NCBI GenBank assembly: GCA_900315675.1
Contig: OMZY01000007.1
Span: 1-64,000 of the forward strand
Direction: 5' to 3'
Length of the DNA: 64,000 nucleotides
Origin: an uncultured Eubacteriales bacterium
GTDB lineage: Bacteria > Bacillota > Clostridia > Christensenellales > Aristaeellaceae
The position numbers and the translations under genes were made by a program. The notes under the pieces are model-generated. The model searched no databases, was not told the origin of the DNA, and worked only from the letters and a program-made list of their open reading frames with translations. Positions 40,531 to 49,406 of the stretch are shown here, piece by piece (position 1 is the stretch's first letter; every line of letters starts with the position of its first letter).

Positions 40531-43014
40531 ATGAAGAAACTGCTGGTCTTCGCCGCCGCGCTGCTGCTGTGCGCCGCAATCATGTGCCCCGCCCTGGCCG
40601 AGTACGGATACACCAGAGTATCCGACATTCCCATGGCTGTGGACTTCACCTTCCGCGTGGATTTTGACGCCAAGGGTGAGCCGCATATTGTTACGGACTA
40701 TCCCTACAAAGCCACCGGCGCGGAAGAATTGAACCTGGCCTATGACAAGGACGGAAAATTTCGAGTCATGACCCTGAACTATACATTTGCTACCAATGAA
40801 ACCCGTATCCTGTCGTTTAACAGCCGCGTCTATCCTTATGAAGGTATTGATTGGAAAACCTGGGAAGCCAACGTCTACAAAGACCTCCGTGAAGGCGCAG
40901 TCACTTTGAATAATTATATAAATATCAATACGGCAAAGGAAAAGCTGACTGCCACAGACTGGTTTCTGGCTTATTCCATCCGCGATAAAGCCTATACCAC
41001 ATATGAGGAAGTAACCAACTCCCAGGGCGTCCATGCCGTAGGCGACGGTGGTGTCGTGAAAGCCATTGAATATAATAAAAATGGCACAATCGACAGTTCA
41101 TATGTCATGAAACGCCAAAGCGACGGAGATCTGTACTTGTTTTATAACCAGAACGGAGACATCAAAAACGCCCAGGTTCAAATGTACGACGGACCAAATA
41201 AAGGTTACTACTATTACCAAAAATCCACCGGCCTTTTCAGCGGCAAAAAGCTCAGCGAACTGGGATTCAGTGACGACGACATTAACACCCCCGCCCCCGC
41301 CGCCCTGGGCAGCAAGCGGGATCCGAGCGCCAATCAGAAGATCGAAGCCTACGTCACCCGCTGCTACCAGATCATCCTGGGCCGGGATCCTGACGAAGGC
41401 GGACTGAAGACCTGGTACGAGGAGCTGAACTCCGGCCGGAAGGCTGCCGCGGAGATCATTGACCAGTTCGTCAGCAGCGCCGAATTCACAAACAAGAAGG
41501 TCAGCAACGCCGACGCGGTGGAAATCCTCTACAAGGCCATGCTGGACCGTCCTTCCGATCCGGCCGGCAGGGCAGACTGGGTAGCTAAACTGAATGCGGG
41601 CCAGCCCCTGCAGGCGGTCATCAACGGCTTCTGCGGTTCCGGCGAATTCGGCAATCTCTGCAAATCCTACGGCATCAAGCCCGGCACAGTGAACGTTCCG
41701 GATGTGCAGCCCGAACAGCCCCAGCCCTCGGATGAAAAAATCCAGGCCTATGTAGCCCGCTGCTACAAGATCATCCTGGGCCGTGACGCGGACGAGGGCG
41801 GCATGCAGACCTGGGTCAACGAACTGAACTCCGGCCGGAAGGCTGCCGCGGAAATCATCGACTCCTTTGTGAAGAGCGCTGAATTCCAGAACAAGAAGCA
41901 CAGCAGCGCCGACGCGGTGGAAATCCTCTACAAGGCCATGCTGGACCGTCCTTCCGATCCGGCCGGCAAGAGCAGCTGGGTCAGCCAGCTGGAAGGCGGC
42001 AAACCCCTGCAGGCGGTGATCAACGGCTTCTGCGGATCCGCTGAATTCGGAAACCTCTGCAAGACCTACGGCATCAACCCCGGCACCGTTACGGTTCCGG
42101 ACGCCCAGCCCGAAGCGCCCGCGGCTTCCGATGAAAAAATCCGGGCCTTTGTGTCCCGCTGCTACAAGATTATCCTGGGCCGTGACGCGGATGAAGGCGG
42201 TATGAACACCTGGTCCGCCGAACTGGCCTCCGGCCGGAAGGCTGCCGCGGAAATCATCGAGCAGTTCGTGGCCAGCGCGGAATTCCAGAACAAGAAGCAC
42301 AGCAATCCCGACGCGGTGGAAATCCTTTACAAGGCCATGCTGGGCCGCGGCTCCGACGCCGCCGGCAAGGCCAGCTGGGTCAGCCAGCTGGAAAACGGTC
42401 AGCCCCTGACCGCGGTCATCAACGGCTTCTGCGCCTCCGCGGAATTCAAGGGCATCTGCAATTCCTACGGCATCACCCCCGGCACCGTCAAGGTCCAGGC
42501 CCTGAGCACCCAGGCGGACGAAACCCTGAGCGGCCGGAACGCGGCGCAGGAAACGCCGGTAATGAAGAAGACCGAAAACAACAACGTCACCAAGGTTGAA
42601 ATCGTCAACGCCGGCGGCGCCGAGAACGAAAACCTGGGCACCGCGGTGCAGGCCGTCTATGTGAACGAGGAAAAGGCAAAGGAATTCATCAGCCGGTGCT
42701 ACCGGAGCATCCTGGGCCGTGAAGCCAGCCAGGCCGAACTGGACAGCTGGATCGGCCAGATGCTGAACGGCTCGAAGACGCCGGACCAGATCGCCCGCGG
42801 GTTCCTCTTCTCCGGCGAGTTTGAAAGCCGGAACATCGGCGGGGAGGAACTGGTGAGGATCCTGTACCGGGTCTACCTGAACCGGGAAGCGGACGCGGAA
42901 GGCTTCGCCACCTGGACACAGAAGCTGAATGAAGGCACCTCCCTGCAGGAGCTGCTGAACACCTTCTCCCGGACCAGCGAGTTCAAAGCCGTTGTGAAGG
43001 GCATGGCAAACTAA
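40531..43014 (+). CDS. Secreted protein with four DUF4214 repeats
   Basis: The 827-residue product has a signal peptide, a ~250-residue N-terminal domain shared with the protein at 45620-46777 (both start EYGYTxxSxIPxAVDFTF and end GLFSGKKLSELGFxDxDIN), and four DUF4214 domains. Domains begin at about residues 270, 400, 535 and 715, each opening with the pattern RCYxxILGRxAxxxxxxxW. The first three are almost identical in DNA (for example GACGCGGTGGAAATCCT), so they arose by recent internal duplication; the fourth is diverged and follows a linker rich in Asn, Lys and Val. AAAAGGAAGG precedes the ATG. It is a likely cell-surface protein. Confidence 0.87.
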   Translation: MKKLLVFAAALLLCAAIMCPALAEYGYTRVSDIPMAVDFTFRVDFDAKGEPHIVTDYPYKATGAEELNLAYDKDGKFRVMTLNYTFATNETRILSFNSRVYPYEGIDWKTWEANVYKDLREGAVTLNNYININTAKEKLTATDWFLAYSIRDKAYTTYEEVTNSQGVHAVGDGGVVKAIEYNKNGTIDSSYVMKRQSDGDLYLFYNQNGDIKNAQVQMYDGPNKGYYYYQKSTGLFSGKKLSELGFSDDDINTPAPAALGSKRDPSANQKIEAYVTRCYQIILGRDPDEGGLKTWYEELNSGRKAAAEIIDQFVSSAEFTNKKVSNADAVEILYKAMLDRPSDPAGRADWVAKLNAGQPLQAVINGFCGSGEFGNLCKSYGIKPGTVNVPDVQPEQPQPSDEKIQAYVARCYKIILGRDADEGGMQTWVNELNSGRKAAAEIIDSFVKSAEFQNKKHSSADAVEILYKAMLDRPSDPAGKSSWVSQLEGGKPLQAVINGFCGSAEFGNLCKTYGINPGTVTVPDAQPEAPAASDEKIRAFVSRCYKIILGRDADEGGMNTWSAELASGRKAAAEIIEQFVASAEFQNKKHSNPDAVEILYKAMLGRGSDAAGKASWVSQLENGQPLTAVINGFCASAEFKGICNSYGITPGTVKVQALSTQADETLSGRNAAQETPVMKKTENNNVTKVEIVNAGGAENENLGTAVQAVYVNEEKAKEFISRCYRSILGREASQAELDSWIGQMLNGSKTPDQIARGFLFSGEFESRNIGGEELVRILYRVYLNREADAEGFATWTQKLNEGTSLQELLNTFSRTSEFKAVVKGMAN
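41336..42490 (+). repeat. Three in-frame ~395-bp repeats in the DUF4214 gene
   Basis: The segments starting near 41336, 41730 and 42130 are highly similar over about 360 bases each, including long identical runs. They encode DUF4214 domains 1 to 3. Such in-frame repeats can expand or contract by recombination. Confidence 0.85.
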
Positions 43015-43021
43015 AAAGAAA

Positions 43022-43082
43022 AAGCGCCCGGTTTTCCGGGCAGCAAAGCGGGTTCCGCAGAAAGCGGAACCCGCTGTTTTTC
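43022..43082 (+). terminator. Double hairpin terminator
   Basis: GCCCGG-TTTT-CCGGGC is followed by AGCGGGTTCCGC/GCGGAACCCGCT and GTTTTTC. It separates convergent genes. Confidence 0.85.
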
Positions 43083-43092
43083 TGTGTTCCTG

Positions 43093-44238
43093 TCAGAGTA
43101 CAGGAATCCGGAACAGCATCCGCCGTACAATGCTGTAAACTGTACTGCTATTCGGATGCGAATCCCATGCGGTGAAAACCTGCCACAGGTTCCCTCCGGC
43201 GGAGAACAGTTCCTCTCCCATATAGTCTACGTCTCTTTGGTCTTCCAGGTCCGGGAAATCCACCTGGCGGATGCTCTGCCGGACGGTTCCCAGTTCATTT
43301 CCGTCCGCGTCCAGCCACAGGTAGGTCTGCGTGGCGGAATGGAGGCCCTGCTTCTCCAGCCCGCAGGTGATCACATACTTCCCGTCGTATTCCGCCACAT
43401 CTGTGAATTCCCTGCCCTTTTCCCCGTCCAGGACCGCTTCCTTTGTCCAGAGAATCTCCGTGTCCGCGCCAATCTTGATCAGCTGCGTATAACTCTTTCT
43501 CTCCGGGAAGGAGTAAATTTCCTGGGTATACAGCACAAGGATGCCTCCGTCGCTTGTCACCTTTGCCCGTCTCAGGTAATTCCAGTCATAGTTTTTCCAC
43601 CGCGGCAGCGGCCTTTCCCACAGGATCTTCCCCTGCCAGTCAACCCTGACAACCTTTATTGCTTCATCCCAGTCTGCCCCCTGGGCGTGACCCATCATCA
43701 GCAGTCCGTCCTGATCCGCAATCATTCCTTCTCCCCTGACAACCCGGCCGGGATCAAGGCTGAACAGGGTCTGTCCTTCCCAGTCAATGAATTCCACGCT
43801 TTTGATTGTATCCTCCGCCCGGCAGTATTTCATCATCCCGCGGGAGGTCAGCTCATACCATATTCCCTCGTCCGTTGCAAGCGGGATTTCCTTTCCGGTC
43901 TCTTTCCCTTCCGGAGACAAAAACACAATCTTATCCTTTTTTTGTATGGCTATGGTTCCGTCCTCTGTGATCACCGCCGGAGTATAATTGCGAGTATAAT
44001 CCGACAGAGCCCAGGCAACCGTTCCCTCCGGCTCCAGGCACTGCAGCCTGGACATCCCGCTTTCCAACACATTATCTGCGCTGAAAACCATTCGCCCGTT
44101 TGGCAGTTCACCGATAAATTCGGAACCGAACAACAGCATGCCCCCGATTTTTGCCACCGGTTCCGCACCGGCAAAAGAGCCGGCCAGGACCATCAGGGCA
44201 AAAGCCAGGGCCGCCAGCGCCTTCATTTTCCTGAACAT
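43093..44238 (-). CDS. Secreted beta-propeller-like (PQQ-like) protein
   Basis: The 381-residue product has a signal peptide (KALAALAFALMVLAGSFAGA). It then shows repeated strands with WxG/DxxG pattern such as VFLSPEGKETGKEIPL, VEFIDWEGQTLFSLDPGR, VVRVDWQGKILWERPL and LIKIGADTEILWTKEA. This is the rhythm of PQQ-like or related beta-propellers. GGGAGG precedes the ATG at 44238. It lies 38 bases downstream of the gene at 44277-45293 and is probably cotranscribed. The role is unknown; surface localisation is likely. Confidence 0.7.
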   Translation of the reverse strand: MFRKMKALAALAFALMVLAGSFAGAEPVAKIGGMLLFGSEFIGELPNGRMVFSADNVLESGMSRLQCLEPEGTVAWALSDYTRNYTPAVITEDGTIAIQKKDKIVFLSPEGKETGKEIPLATDEGIWYELTSRGMMKYCRAEDTIKSVEFIDWEGQTLFSLDPGRVVRGEGMIADQDGLLMMGHAQGADWDEAIKVVRVDWQGKILWERPLPRWKNYDWNYLRRAKVTSDGGILVLYTQEIYSFPERKSYTQLIKIGADTEILWTKEAVLDGEKGREFTDVAEYDGKYVITCGLEKQGLHSATQTYLWLDADGNELGTVRQSIRQVDFPDLEDQRDVDYMGEELFSAGGNLWQVFTAWDSHPNSSTVYSIVRRMLFRIPVL

Positions 44239-44276
44239 GGTCATCCTCCCTTTCAAAATCCGGACAAAGGGCATCC

Positions 44277-45293
44277 TTATTTCTTCAGCACCTTTTTCAG
44301 CCAGATGGTTTCCTTCGCGTGCTCGCCGCTGGTCTCATACACAGGCACCAGTTTCAGGTCGTTCCCGTTGTCCTTGCCGGGAACAACAATCTCATAGGTC
44401 ACTTCGTCCTCGCCGGTGGTATACATGACCGCGTCTTCCGTATTGAACCAGTTATCGTTCTGGTACAGGTTCCAGCCGGTGATGATATCCGGCATCTCCA
44501 TTTCGGTAAACGCCTCGCTGTTCCAGGTATCCACAGCCTTCACCCATTCCCCGTCCAGGCCGGTAAGGGTAATGGAGCACCGCAGCTCATCCCTGCCGGA
44601 GATAATTTCCGCCTTCGCGTCATATGCGTCCGTATGCAGAGTACCCGTCTGGCACATGACCCGCTCGTCCTTCTTCAGGGTAAAGCAGATTTCGGTTTTT
44701 TCACCACGCTCGCCGATTCGATGGTAGGTGGTGTAATCCTGGAAGAAGATGGTATGGCTTCGGGAAAGGATCAGCTTGAAGGTCAGGGTATCCTTTTTGC
44801 TTTCCGGCGGAATCTTGCACTTTTTCCAGCCCACAAGGCTGCCGTCTTCCTTATACTCACTCTCTCCGTCGACGATATCGGCGTAGTTTCCGTCCTCCAG
44901 GTCCAGACCGTCCATCACGCCGGCGGACCAGAGTTCTGTCCAGCGCTGTCCCTTGCCATCCAGCCACTCAAAACCTTTCTGCTCTTCCGGGTTGTCCGAG
45001 GATATCTGTTCCGCAACGATTACATCCTCCTTGGTGTATTTCCACTCGGTAATTCCCTCGGGAGCACCTTCGTGAAGCTCTACCTTCACCAGGTCTCCGG
45101 TCACCCGGTAGGAAACATAGACCCGGTCGCCTTCATAGTAAGCCTCACCGATTTCCACGGTGATTCCGTCCTCTGTGGTCAGGGAAAACGTCATAGGGGC
45201 GGAGTCGTCTTCCTCCTCCGCCAGCGCCGGCAGCGCCGCAAACACAGTCAGCGCCAGAATCAAAGCCAGTAAAGCAGACAGTTTTCTGTACAT
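44277..45293 (-). CDS. Secreted protein, paralogue of the protein at 2905-3744
   Basis: The 338-residue product has a signal peptide (LSALLALILALTVFAALPALA) and a beta-rich domain. It shares with the protein at 2905-3744 the motifs AYYEGDRVYVSY, LEDGNYADI, EDGSLVGWKKC and GWNLYQND. It has an insertion of about 50 residues (VELHEGAPEGITEWKYTKED and following) that the other lacks. The start at 45293 follows TTGGGGGATTGG; the frame upstream runs through an ATTCANA repeat and is not real. It is the first gene of a two-gene minus-strand unit with the beta-propeller-like protein. Confidence 0.75.
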   Translation of the reverse strand: MYRKLSALLALILALTVFAALPALAEEEDDSAPMTFSLTTEDGITVEIGEAYYEGDRVYVSYRVTGDLVKVELHEGAPEGITEWKYTKEDVIVAEQISSDNPEEQKGFEWLDGKGQRWTELWSAGVMDGLDLEDGNYADIVDGESEYKEDGSLVGWKKCKIPPESKKDTLTFKLILSRSHTIFFQDYTTYHRIGERGEKTEICFTLKKDERVMCQTGTLHTDAYDAKAEIISGRDELRCSITLTGLDGEWVKAVDTWNSEAFTEMEMPDIITGWNLYQNDNWFNTEDAVMYTTGEDEVTYEIVVPGKDNGNDLKLVPVYETSGEHAKETIWLKKVLKK

Positions 45294-45316
45294 TTTCCAA
45301 TCCCCCAATTTTACCA

Positions 45317-45348
45317 AATTCAGAATTATGAATTCAGAATTCAGAATG
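45317..45348. repeat. ATTCANA heptamer array
   Basis: About four heptamers (ATTCAGA, ATTATGA, ATTCAGA, ATTCAGA) just upstream of the minus-strand gene at 45293. Confidence 0.8.
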
Positions 45349-45487
45349 ATTTGTGCTGTGATCAGACAGTTCTGTGAAAGAAGTGTTTCTTTCCGTGTCC
45401 AGTTATATGACGGGAGAGGCGGGGGAATTCTTCCCTCAAGCTGCACAAAGCCGTGACTTGTTCGCATGCTTCCATACTTCTGGCCGC

Positions 45488-45552
45488 ACTGTTTACACCA
45501 TTGTTACTTCGCTGTGAATACTTGGTAACAGCGGGCATGGTACCTTTATTAC
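45488..45552 (+). promoter_or_regulatory. Shared upstream control sequence of DUF4214 genes, copy 3
   Basis: CACTGTTTACACCATTGTTA, then CTTCGCTGTGAATACTTGGT, then AACAGCGGGCATGGTACCTT. It ends 68 bases before the gene at 45620 and is nearly identical to copy 1 in its first 45 bases. Confidence 0.8.
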
Positions 45553-45619
45553 GGAAACAGGAACCGGACCGAATCACCGGCCGGTACAGATCATAAAAAC
45601 GAAAAGGAGAAATGAAAAA

Positions 45620-46777
45620 ATGAAGAAGCTGCTGACCTTCGCCCTCGCGATGCTGATGTGCGTCGTGATCGTCGGAACCTCCCTGGCCGAGTACGGCTAC
45701 ACCAAACTGTCCCAGATTCCCGCGGCCGTGGATTTCACCTTCGACGTCACCTTTGATGAGAAAGGCCTTCCGCACATTGTCACGGACTATCCCTACAAAG
45801 AAACCGGCGCGGAGGAGCTGAACCTGACCTATAACAAGGACGATATCCGGGAAGCCGCCGTGCTGAATTACAACTTCATAACAGGCGAAACCTGCATCAA
45901 TTGCTATAACGGCAATCTCTACTCCTACGATAATATGAGCGCAGCCTATGATGACATCCGGAACGGCGTCCTGACGCTGGACGATGAGGTATGCATCAAC
46001 ACCACCAACAACAGCCTGTCCCAGACTGACTGGATCCTCACTTATTCGATCCTCAGGAAAGCCTACATCGATTATGAGGAAAAGACCAACTCCCAGGGAC
46101 ATAACGCTATGGGCGTCGGCGGTGAACGGAAGATGGTTTCCTTCCGCAACGGCATCCTGGACAGCTCCTATTACCAGAAACGGATCGATGACGGCGATCT
46201 GTGCATTGTCTATAATACGAACGGAAGCATACAGTTTGCCTACATCTACCTGTACAAAGGCGAAAACAAAGGTTCCTATGACTACGACGAATCCACAGGT
46301 CTGTTCAGCGGCAAAAAGCTGAGCGAGCTGGGCTTTGACGACAGCGACATCAACCAGCCCGCTCCCGCCGCCCTGGGCGACAGCAAGGATCCGAGCGCGA
46401 TCAAGGCGTACGTCGCCCGCTGCTACCAGAACATCCTGGGCCGCGAAGCCGCCGCGGAAGAGCTGAACACCTGGTTTGAAGACCTGTCCGCCGGCAAAAA
46501 GACCGCCGCCGAAATCGCCGACCAGCTGGCCACCAGTGCTGAATTCAAGCGCAGGCACCTGAGCTTCGCCGACATGGTGGATAACCTCTGCAAGGCCATG
46601 CTGAACAGGTCCGCCGAAGCAGCTGAGAAGACCGACCTGGTCAATATGCTGAAAAACGGCCAGCGCCTGAAGTCTGTCCTCAACGCCATCAGCAGTTCCG
46701 ACGAGTATATCAGCCTCTGCAAGAACTGCGGCCTCACCCCCGGCATCGTCAAGGTTCCGGTGATCATCAAGAAGTAA
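45620..46777 (+). CDS. Secreted protein with one DUF4214 domain
   Basis: The 385-residue product has a signal peptide, the same ~250-residue N-terminal domain as the four-repeat protein at 40531-43014, and one DUF4214 domain (about residues 265-380, beginning IKAYVARCYQNILGREAAAE). Its last ~180 bases match the end of the BspA-like gene at 38696-40207 almost perfectly. The gene is thus a mosaic of its two neighbours. AAAAGGAG precedes the ATG. It is probably displayed on the cell surface. Confidence 0.87.
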   Translation: MKKLLTFALAMLMCVVIVGTSLAEYGYTKLSQIPAAVDFTFDVTFDEKGLPHIVTDYPYKETGAEELNLTYNKDDIREAAVLNYNFITGETCINCYNGNLYSYDNMSAAYDDIRNGVLTLDDEVCINTTNNSLSQTDWILTYSILRKAYIDYEEKTNSQGHNAMGVGGERKMVSFRNGILDSSYYQKRIDDGDLCIVYNTNGSIQFAYIYLYKGENKGSYDYDESTGLFSGKKLSELGFDDSDINQPAPAALGDSKDPSAIKAYVARCYQNILGREAAAEELNTWFEDLSAGKKTAAEIADQLATSAEFKRRHLSFADMVDNLCKAMLNRSAEAAEKTDLVNMLKNGQRLKSVLNAISSSDEYISLCKNCGLTPGIVKVPVIIKK

Positions 46778-46866
46778 GACACAGGTCCTGCGGCCAGCGC
46801 ATACTGCCGGCTGTCCAACAGTTCAAAGCCGTTGCGAAGAGCATGGCAGGCGAATCAAACCAACCC

Positions 46867-46905
46867 AAAGGGATGCCGGAGCAATCCGGCATCCCTTTTT
46901 TTGAC
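46867..46905 (+). terminator. Rho-independent terminator
   Basis: A perfect stem AAAGGGATGCCGGA/TCCGGCATCCCTTT with a 4-base loop is followed by further T. Confidence 0.9.
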
Positions 46906-47021
46906 TGAATGAACGCTGAATGCGCGACCGCAGGCTTCCCGCTTCATTGCGCTGGTATTTCCGGCGGTTTTGTGATATCTTTGGGGACAGGGAAAACAAT
47001 CTGAAAAGCGGAGTTGATCGT

Positions 47022-47939
47022 ATGTATTACCTGATCAAAGAGTCCCTGTCCCCCTGCGCGCCCGAAGATCTCACCAAAGGCGGCGCCCAGTATGTGGCCG
47101 TGCTGACCACGGAGGAATGGCAGCAGCGCCGGGACTGCTTTGACATGCTCATCGATATGGACATGGAAACCGTTCCGCCGCAGGAAACAAAAGCCATCGT
47201 GAACCAGGATTCCCTCACGGGAACCTTCTCCATTCCGGACCGGACGGACATCAGCGGAACGCCCCGGGCCTTTTCCTTCGCCCTGGATGAAAAGGGAATT
47301 GTCCTGGTGGATGACAGCGGATACGCGGAGCAGCTGGTCCAGGCCATCGCCCGCACGAAGAAGTGGAAGCTGCCCGGGCTGGAGCGCTTCCTGTACGACC
47401 TGCTGGAGACCACCATCGGACAGGACCTTGCCCTGCTGGAAAAGTCGGAGCATCGGCTGAACCAGCTGGAAGAAGCCATCCTGCGGGGCGAAATCGAAAG
47501 CTATCCCGCGGAGATGAACGACATCCGGGGCAATCTCCTGGACCTGCGGATCCACTATGAGCAGCTGATCGACTTCAGCCAGGAGCTGGAAGAAAACGAG
47601 AACGACTTCTTCCGGGAAGAAAACCTCCGCTATTTCCATATGTTCACCGAGCGGGTCATCCGCCTGCAGGATATGGTTTCCGGCCAACGGGAATATGTGA
47701 CCCAGCTGCGGGACCTGATCCAGAGCCACCTGGACGTGAAGCAGAACCGGATCATGACCGTGCTCACGGTCATCACCTCCATCTTCCTGCCCCTGACCCT
47801 CATTGCGGGCTGGTACGGCATGAATTTCCGCTACATGCCCGAGCTAGAATGGCGCTTCGGTTACCCGCTCATTATCGTGATCTCCATCCTGATCGTAATC
47901 CTGTGCCTGTTCTGGTTCAAAAAGAAAAAGTGGATGTAA
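47022..47939 (+). CDS. corA: CorA family divalent cation transporter
   Basis: The 305-residue protein has a cytoplasmic N-terminal domain with a long helical stalk (HRLNQLEEAILRGEIESYPA and following helices). Two C-terminal transmembrane helices follow, with the YGMNF signature (GMN, the pore entry motif of CorA Mg2+ channels) between them, and a lysine-rich tail (FKKKKWM). It is expected to transport Mg2+ or related ions into the cell as a pentamer. The ATG at 47022 follows GGAG; an upstream frame from 46920 has no binding site. It is a single gene. Confidence 0.92.
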   Translation: MYYLIKESLSPCAPEDLTKGGAQYVAVLTTEEWQQRRDCFDMLIDMDMETVPPQETKAIVNQDSLTGTFSIPDRTDISGTPRAFSFALDEKGIVLVDDSGYAEQLVQAIARTKKWKLPGLERFLYDLLETTIGQDLALLEKSEHRLNQLEEAILRGEIESYPAEMNDIRGNLLDLRIHYEQLIDFSQELEENENDFFREENLRYFHMFTERVIRLQDMVSGQREYVTQLRDLIQSHLDVKQNRIMTVLTVITSIFLPLTLIAGWYGMNFRYMPELEWRFGYPLIIVISILIVILCLFWFKKKKWM

Positions 47940-47944
47940 GAACC

Positions 47945-47973
47945 AATTCAGAATTCAGAATTCAGAATTATTA
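47945..47973. repeat. ATTCANA heptamer array
   Basis: Three to four ATTCAGA heptamers directly after the stop codon of the CorA gene. Confidence 0.85.
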
Positions 47974-48027
47974 TTTTGTATTTGATCCTGTTCGACAAAT
48001 CACAACAATATATCTGCCTGCAATAAA

Positions 48028-48059
48028 CGGGTCCTGCGATGCAGGGCCCGTGCTGTTTA
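48028..48059 (+). terminator. Probable terminator of the CorA gene
   Basis: A stem CGGGTCCTGC/GCAGGGCCCG with a 3-base loop (one G-T pair) is followed by TGCTGTTTAT. Confidence 0.6.
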
Positions 48060-48109
48060 TACTCCGGGGATTATTCCGCGCCAGGCTCTTGCCCGGATTG
48101 ATTCAGGTT

Positions 48110-48424
48110 TTATCTGTTCATATACCTGCTCTCCGGGAAGAATTCCTCTTCCTCCGGGAGGCTGTATTCTTCCTTTGCCGCACGGGCTTTCTGCCTGGCC
48201 CGGCGGATGAAAACCCCCAGGCCGATGAAAAAACCGGCAATCAGGCCGTCCCGGAGGGGATGATCCGTCAAAGGGAACCGCGTCTGTCCGGGAAAACCGG
48301 CGGCCACCAGCAGCGCCGCGAAAATGACGCAGACCGCGCGTTCCGCGTAAAGCCCCGTCAGGGGCCTTTCCTCCTGATTCCCCGCCAGCTCGTTTCTCAC
48401 ATATTCAAAAAAGCAGTTGCTCAT
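48110..48424 (-). CDS. Small membrane protein, 104 aa
   Basis: The product has two predicted transmembrane helices (about residues 27-45 and 58-74), a basic stretch after the second (RRARQKARAAKEE) and an acidic end (PEEEEFFPESRYMNR). AAGGAG precedes the ATG. I recognise no family. Confidence 0.65.
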   Translation of the reverse strand: MSNCFFEYVRNELAGNQEERPLTGLYAERAVCVIFAALLVAAGFPGQTRFPLTDHPLRDGLIAGFFIGLGVFIRRARQKARAAKEEYSLPEEEEFFPESRYMNR

Positions 48425-48549
48425 TTTCTTCTCCTTCCTGCCGGGCCAAACGGCGTTCCTTATCGTGATTCCAGCTTATCACGGAACCCGGCGGCAAAAC
48501 AGGACAGGATCGGAAGGATACCCCTGTTTATCCCTTTTCCGGAAGAAAG

Positions 48550-49314
48550 TTACGGTTCGTTTCCGGCTGCGTTCAGCAGTTTTTCCGCGTTGCGCACGAT
48601 CACATCCAGGGCATACTCCTCCTCCACGTTGTCAAACAGCCAGCGGACGCCTTCCTTCATCACCGGGCGGCGGGCGCCGGGACGCATGCCGTGCATATCG
48701 CTGCCGATGAAGGAGATCAGCTTTTCCCGGGCCATCCACTGGGCCAGTTCCCGGGTGACCGGATTGAGGTTCCGCTCCAGGTCAAAGGCGTTCACCTGCA
48801 TCAGGACGCCGCTGTCCGCCAGTTCCCGGACCAGGTCCCGGTCATCCTGCAGCGCGCGATAGCGCTCCGGATGCGCCAGGATGGGCTTCAGTCCCCGCTT
48901 CTGCAGCTGCGCCAGGTTTGTGCGGATTTTTTCCGGCCGTTCATGGCGGGACCCATACTCCAGGAACTCCGCCAGCACATAACTGGTGCCGTTCATCCGG
49001 AAGGCGTCCATGCGGAAAACCCGGTCCGCCAGGTCCCAGGCGCAGTACCACTCCGTGCCCAGGTACAGCCGGATTTCCGGCACTTCCTCCGTGGCCCGCT
49101 CCTTCAGCAGCTCAAACTTTTCCCGCACGCCGGCCGCCTTCGGCAGGTAGTTGTTGTTTTCCCGGCCGTAATGGGGCGTGGCAAACACGGCTACGGCGCC
49201 CTGGTCCCGGTCCGCCTGCAGCATCCGGATGGCTTCCGTCATGCTCTGGGCACCGTCATCCGCGCCGTAGATGATATGGCTGTGGATATCGATGAATGGG
49301 ATGGGAGTTGTCAT
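48550..49314 (-). CDS. PHP-domain protein, CpsB/CapC-type tyrosine phosphatase
   Basis: The 254-residue protein is a PHP-fold metal enzyme of the CpsB/CapC/YwqE type: DIHSHIIYGADDGAQSM at residues 9-25 (HxH and DDG), an ATPHYG block near 46, an EW block near 90, LAHPERY near 147, and IGSDMHG near 205. CpsB-type enzymes remove phosphate from tyrosine residues of capsule-synthesis kinases. No capsule genes are next to it, so its partner must be elsewhere. GGAGG precedes the ATG at 49314; a longer frame to 49341 lacks support. Confidence 0.88.
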   Translation of the reverse strand: MTTPIPFIDIHSHIIYGADDGAQSMTEAIRMLQADRDQGAVAVFATPHYGRENNNYLPKAAGVREKFELLKERATEEVPEIRLYLGTEWYCAWDLADRVFRMDAFRMNGTSYVLAEFLEYGSRHERPEKIRTNLAQLQKRGLKPILAHPERYRALQDDRDLVRELADSGVLMQVNAFDLERNLNPVTRELAQWMAREKLISFIGSDMHGMRPGARRPVMKEGVRWLFDNVEEEYALDVIVRNAEKLLNAAGNEP

Positions 49315-49332
49315 GGGAGCCTCCAGTCTGGT

Positions 49333-49367
49333 TAAATTCACAATTCATAATTCATAATTCATAATTT
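49333..49367. repeat. ATTCANA heptamer array
   Basis: Four to five heptamers (ATTCACA, ATTCATA, ATTCATA, ATTCATA) directly upstream of the PHP phosphatase gene. Confidence 0.85.
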
Positions 49368-49406
49368 ATATACAGTTGCCAGCACCTGGGAAAGCCGGTT
49401 GTCTTT

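Noticed and set aside
41098-42300. A 400-residue minus-strand gene
   Set aside because: It is the antisense shadow of the DUF4214 repeats and has no start signal; the plus-strand protein has a signal peptide and known domains.
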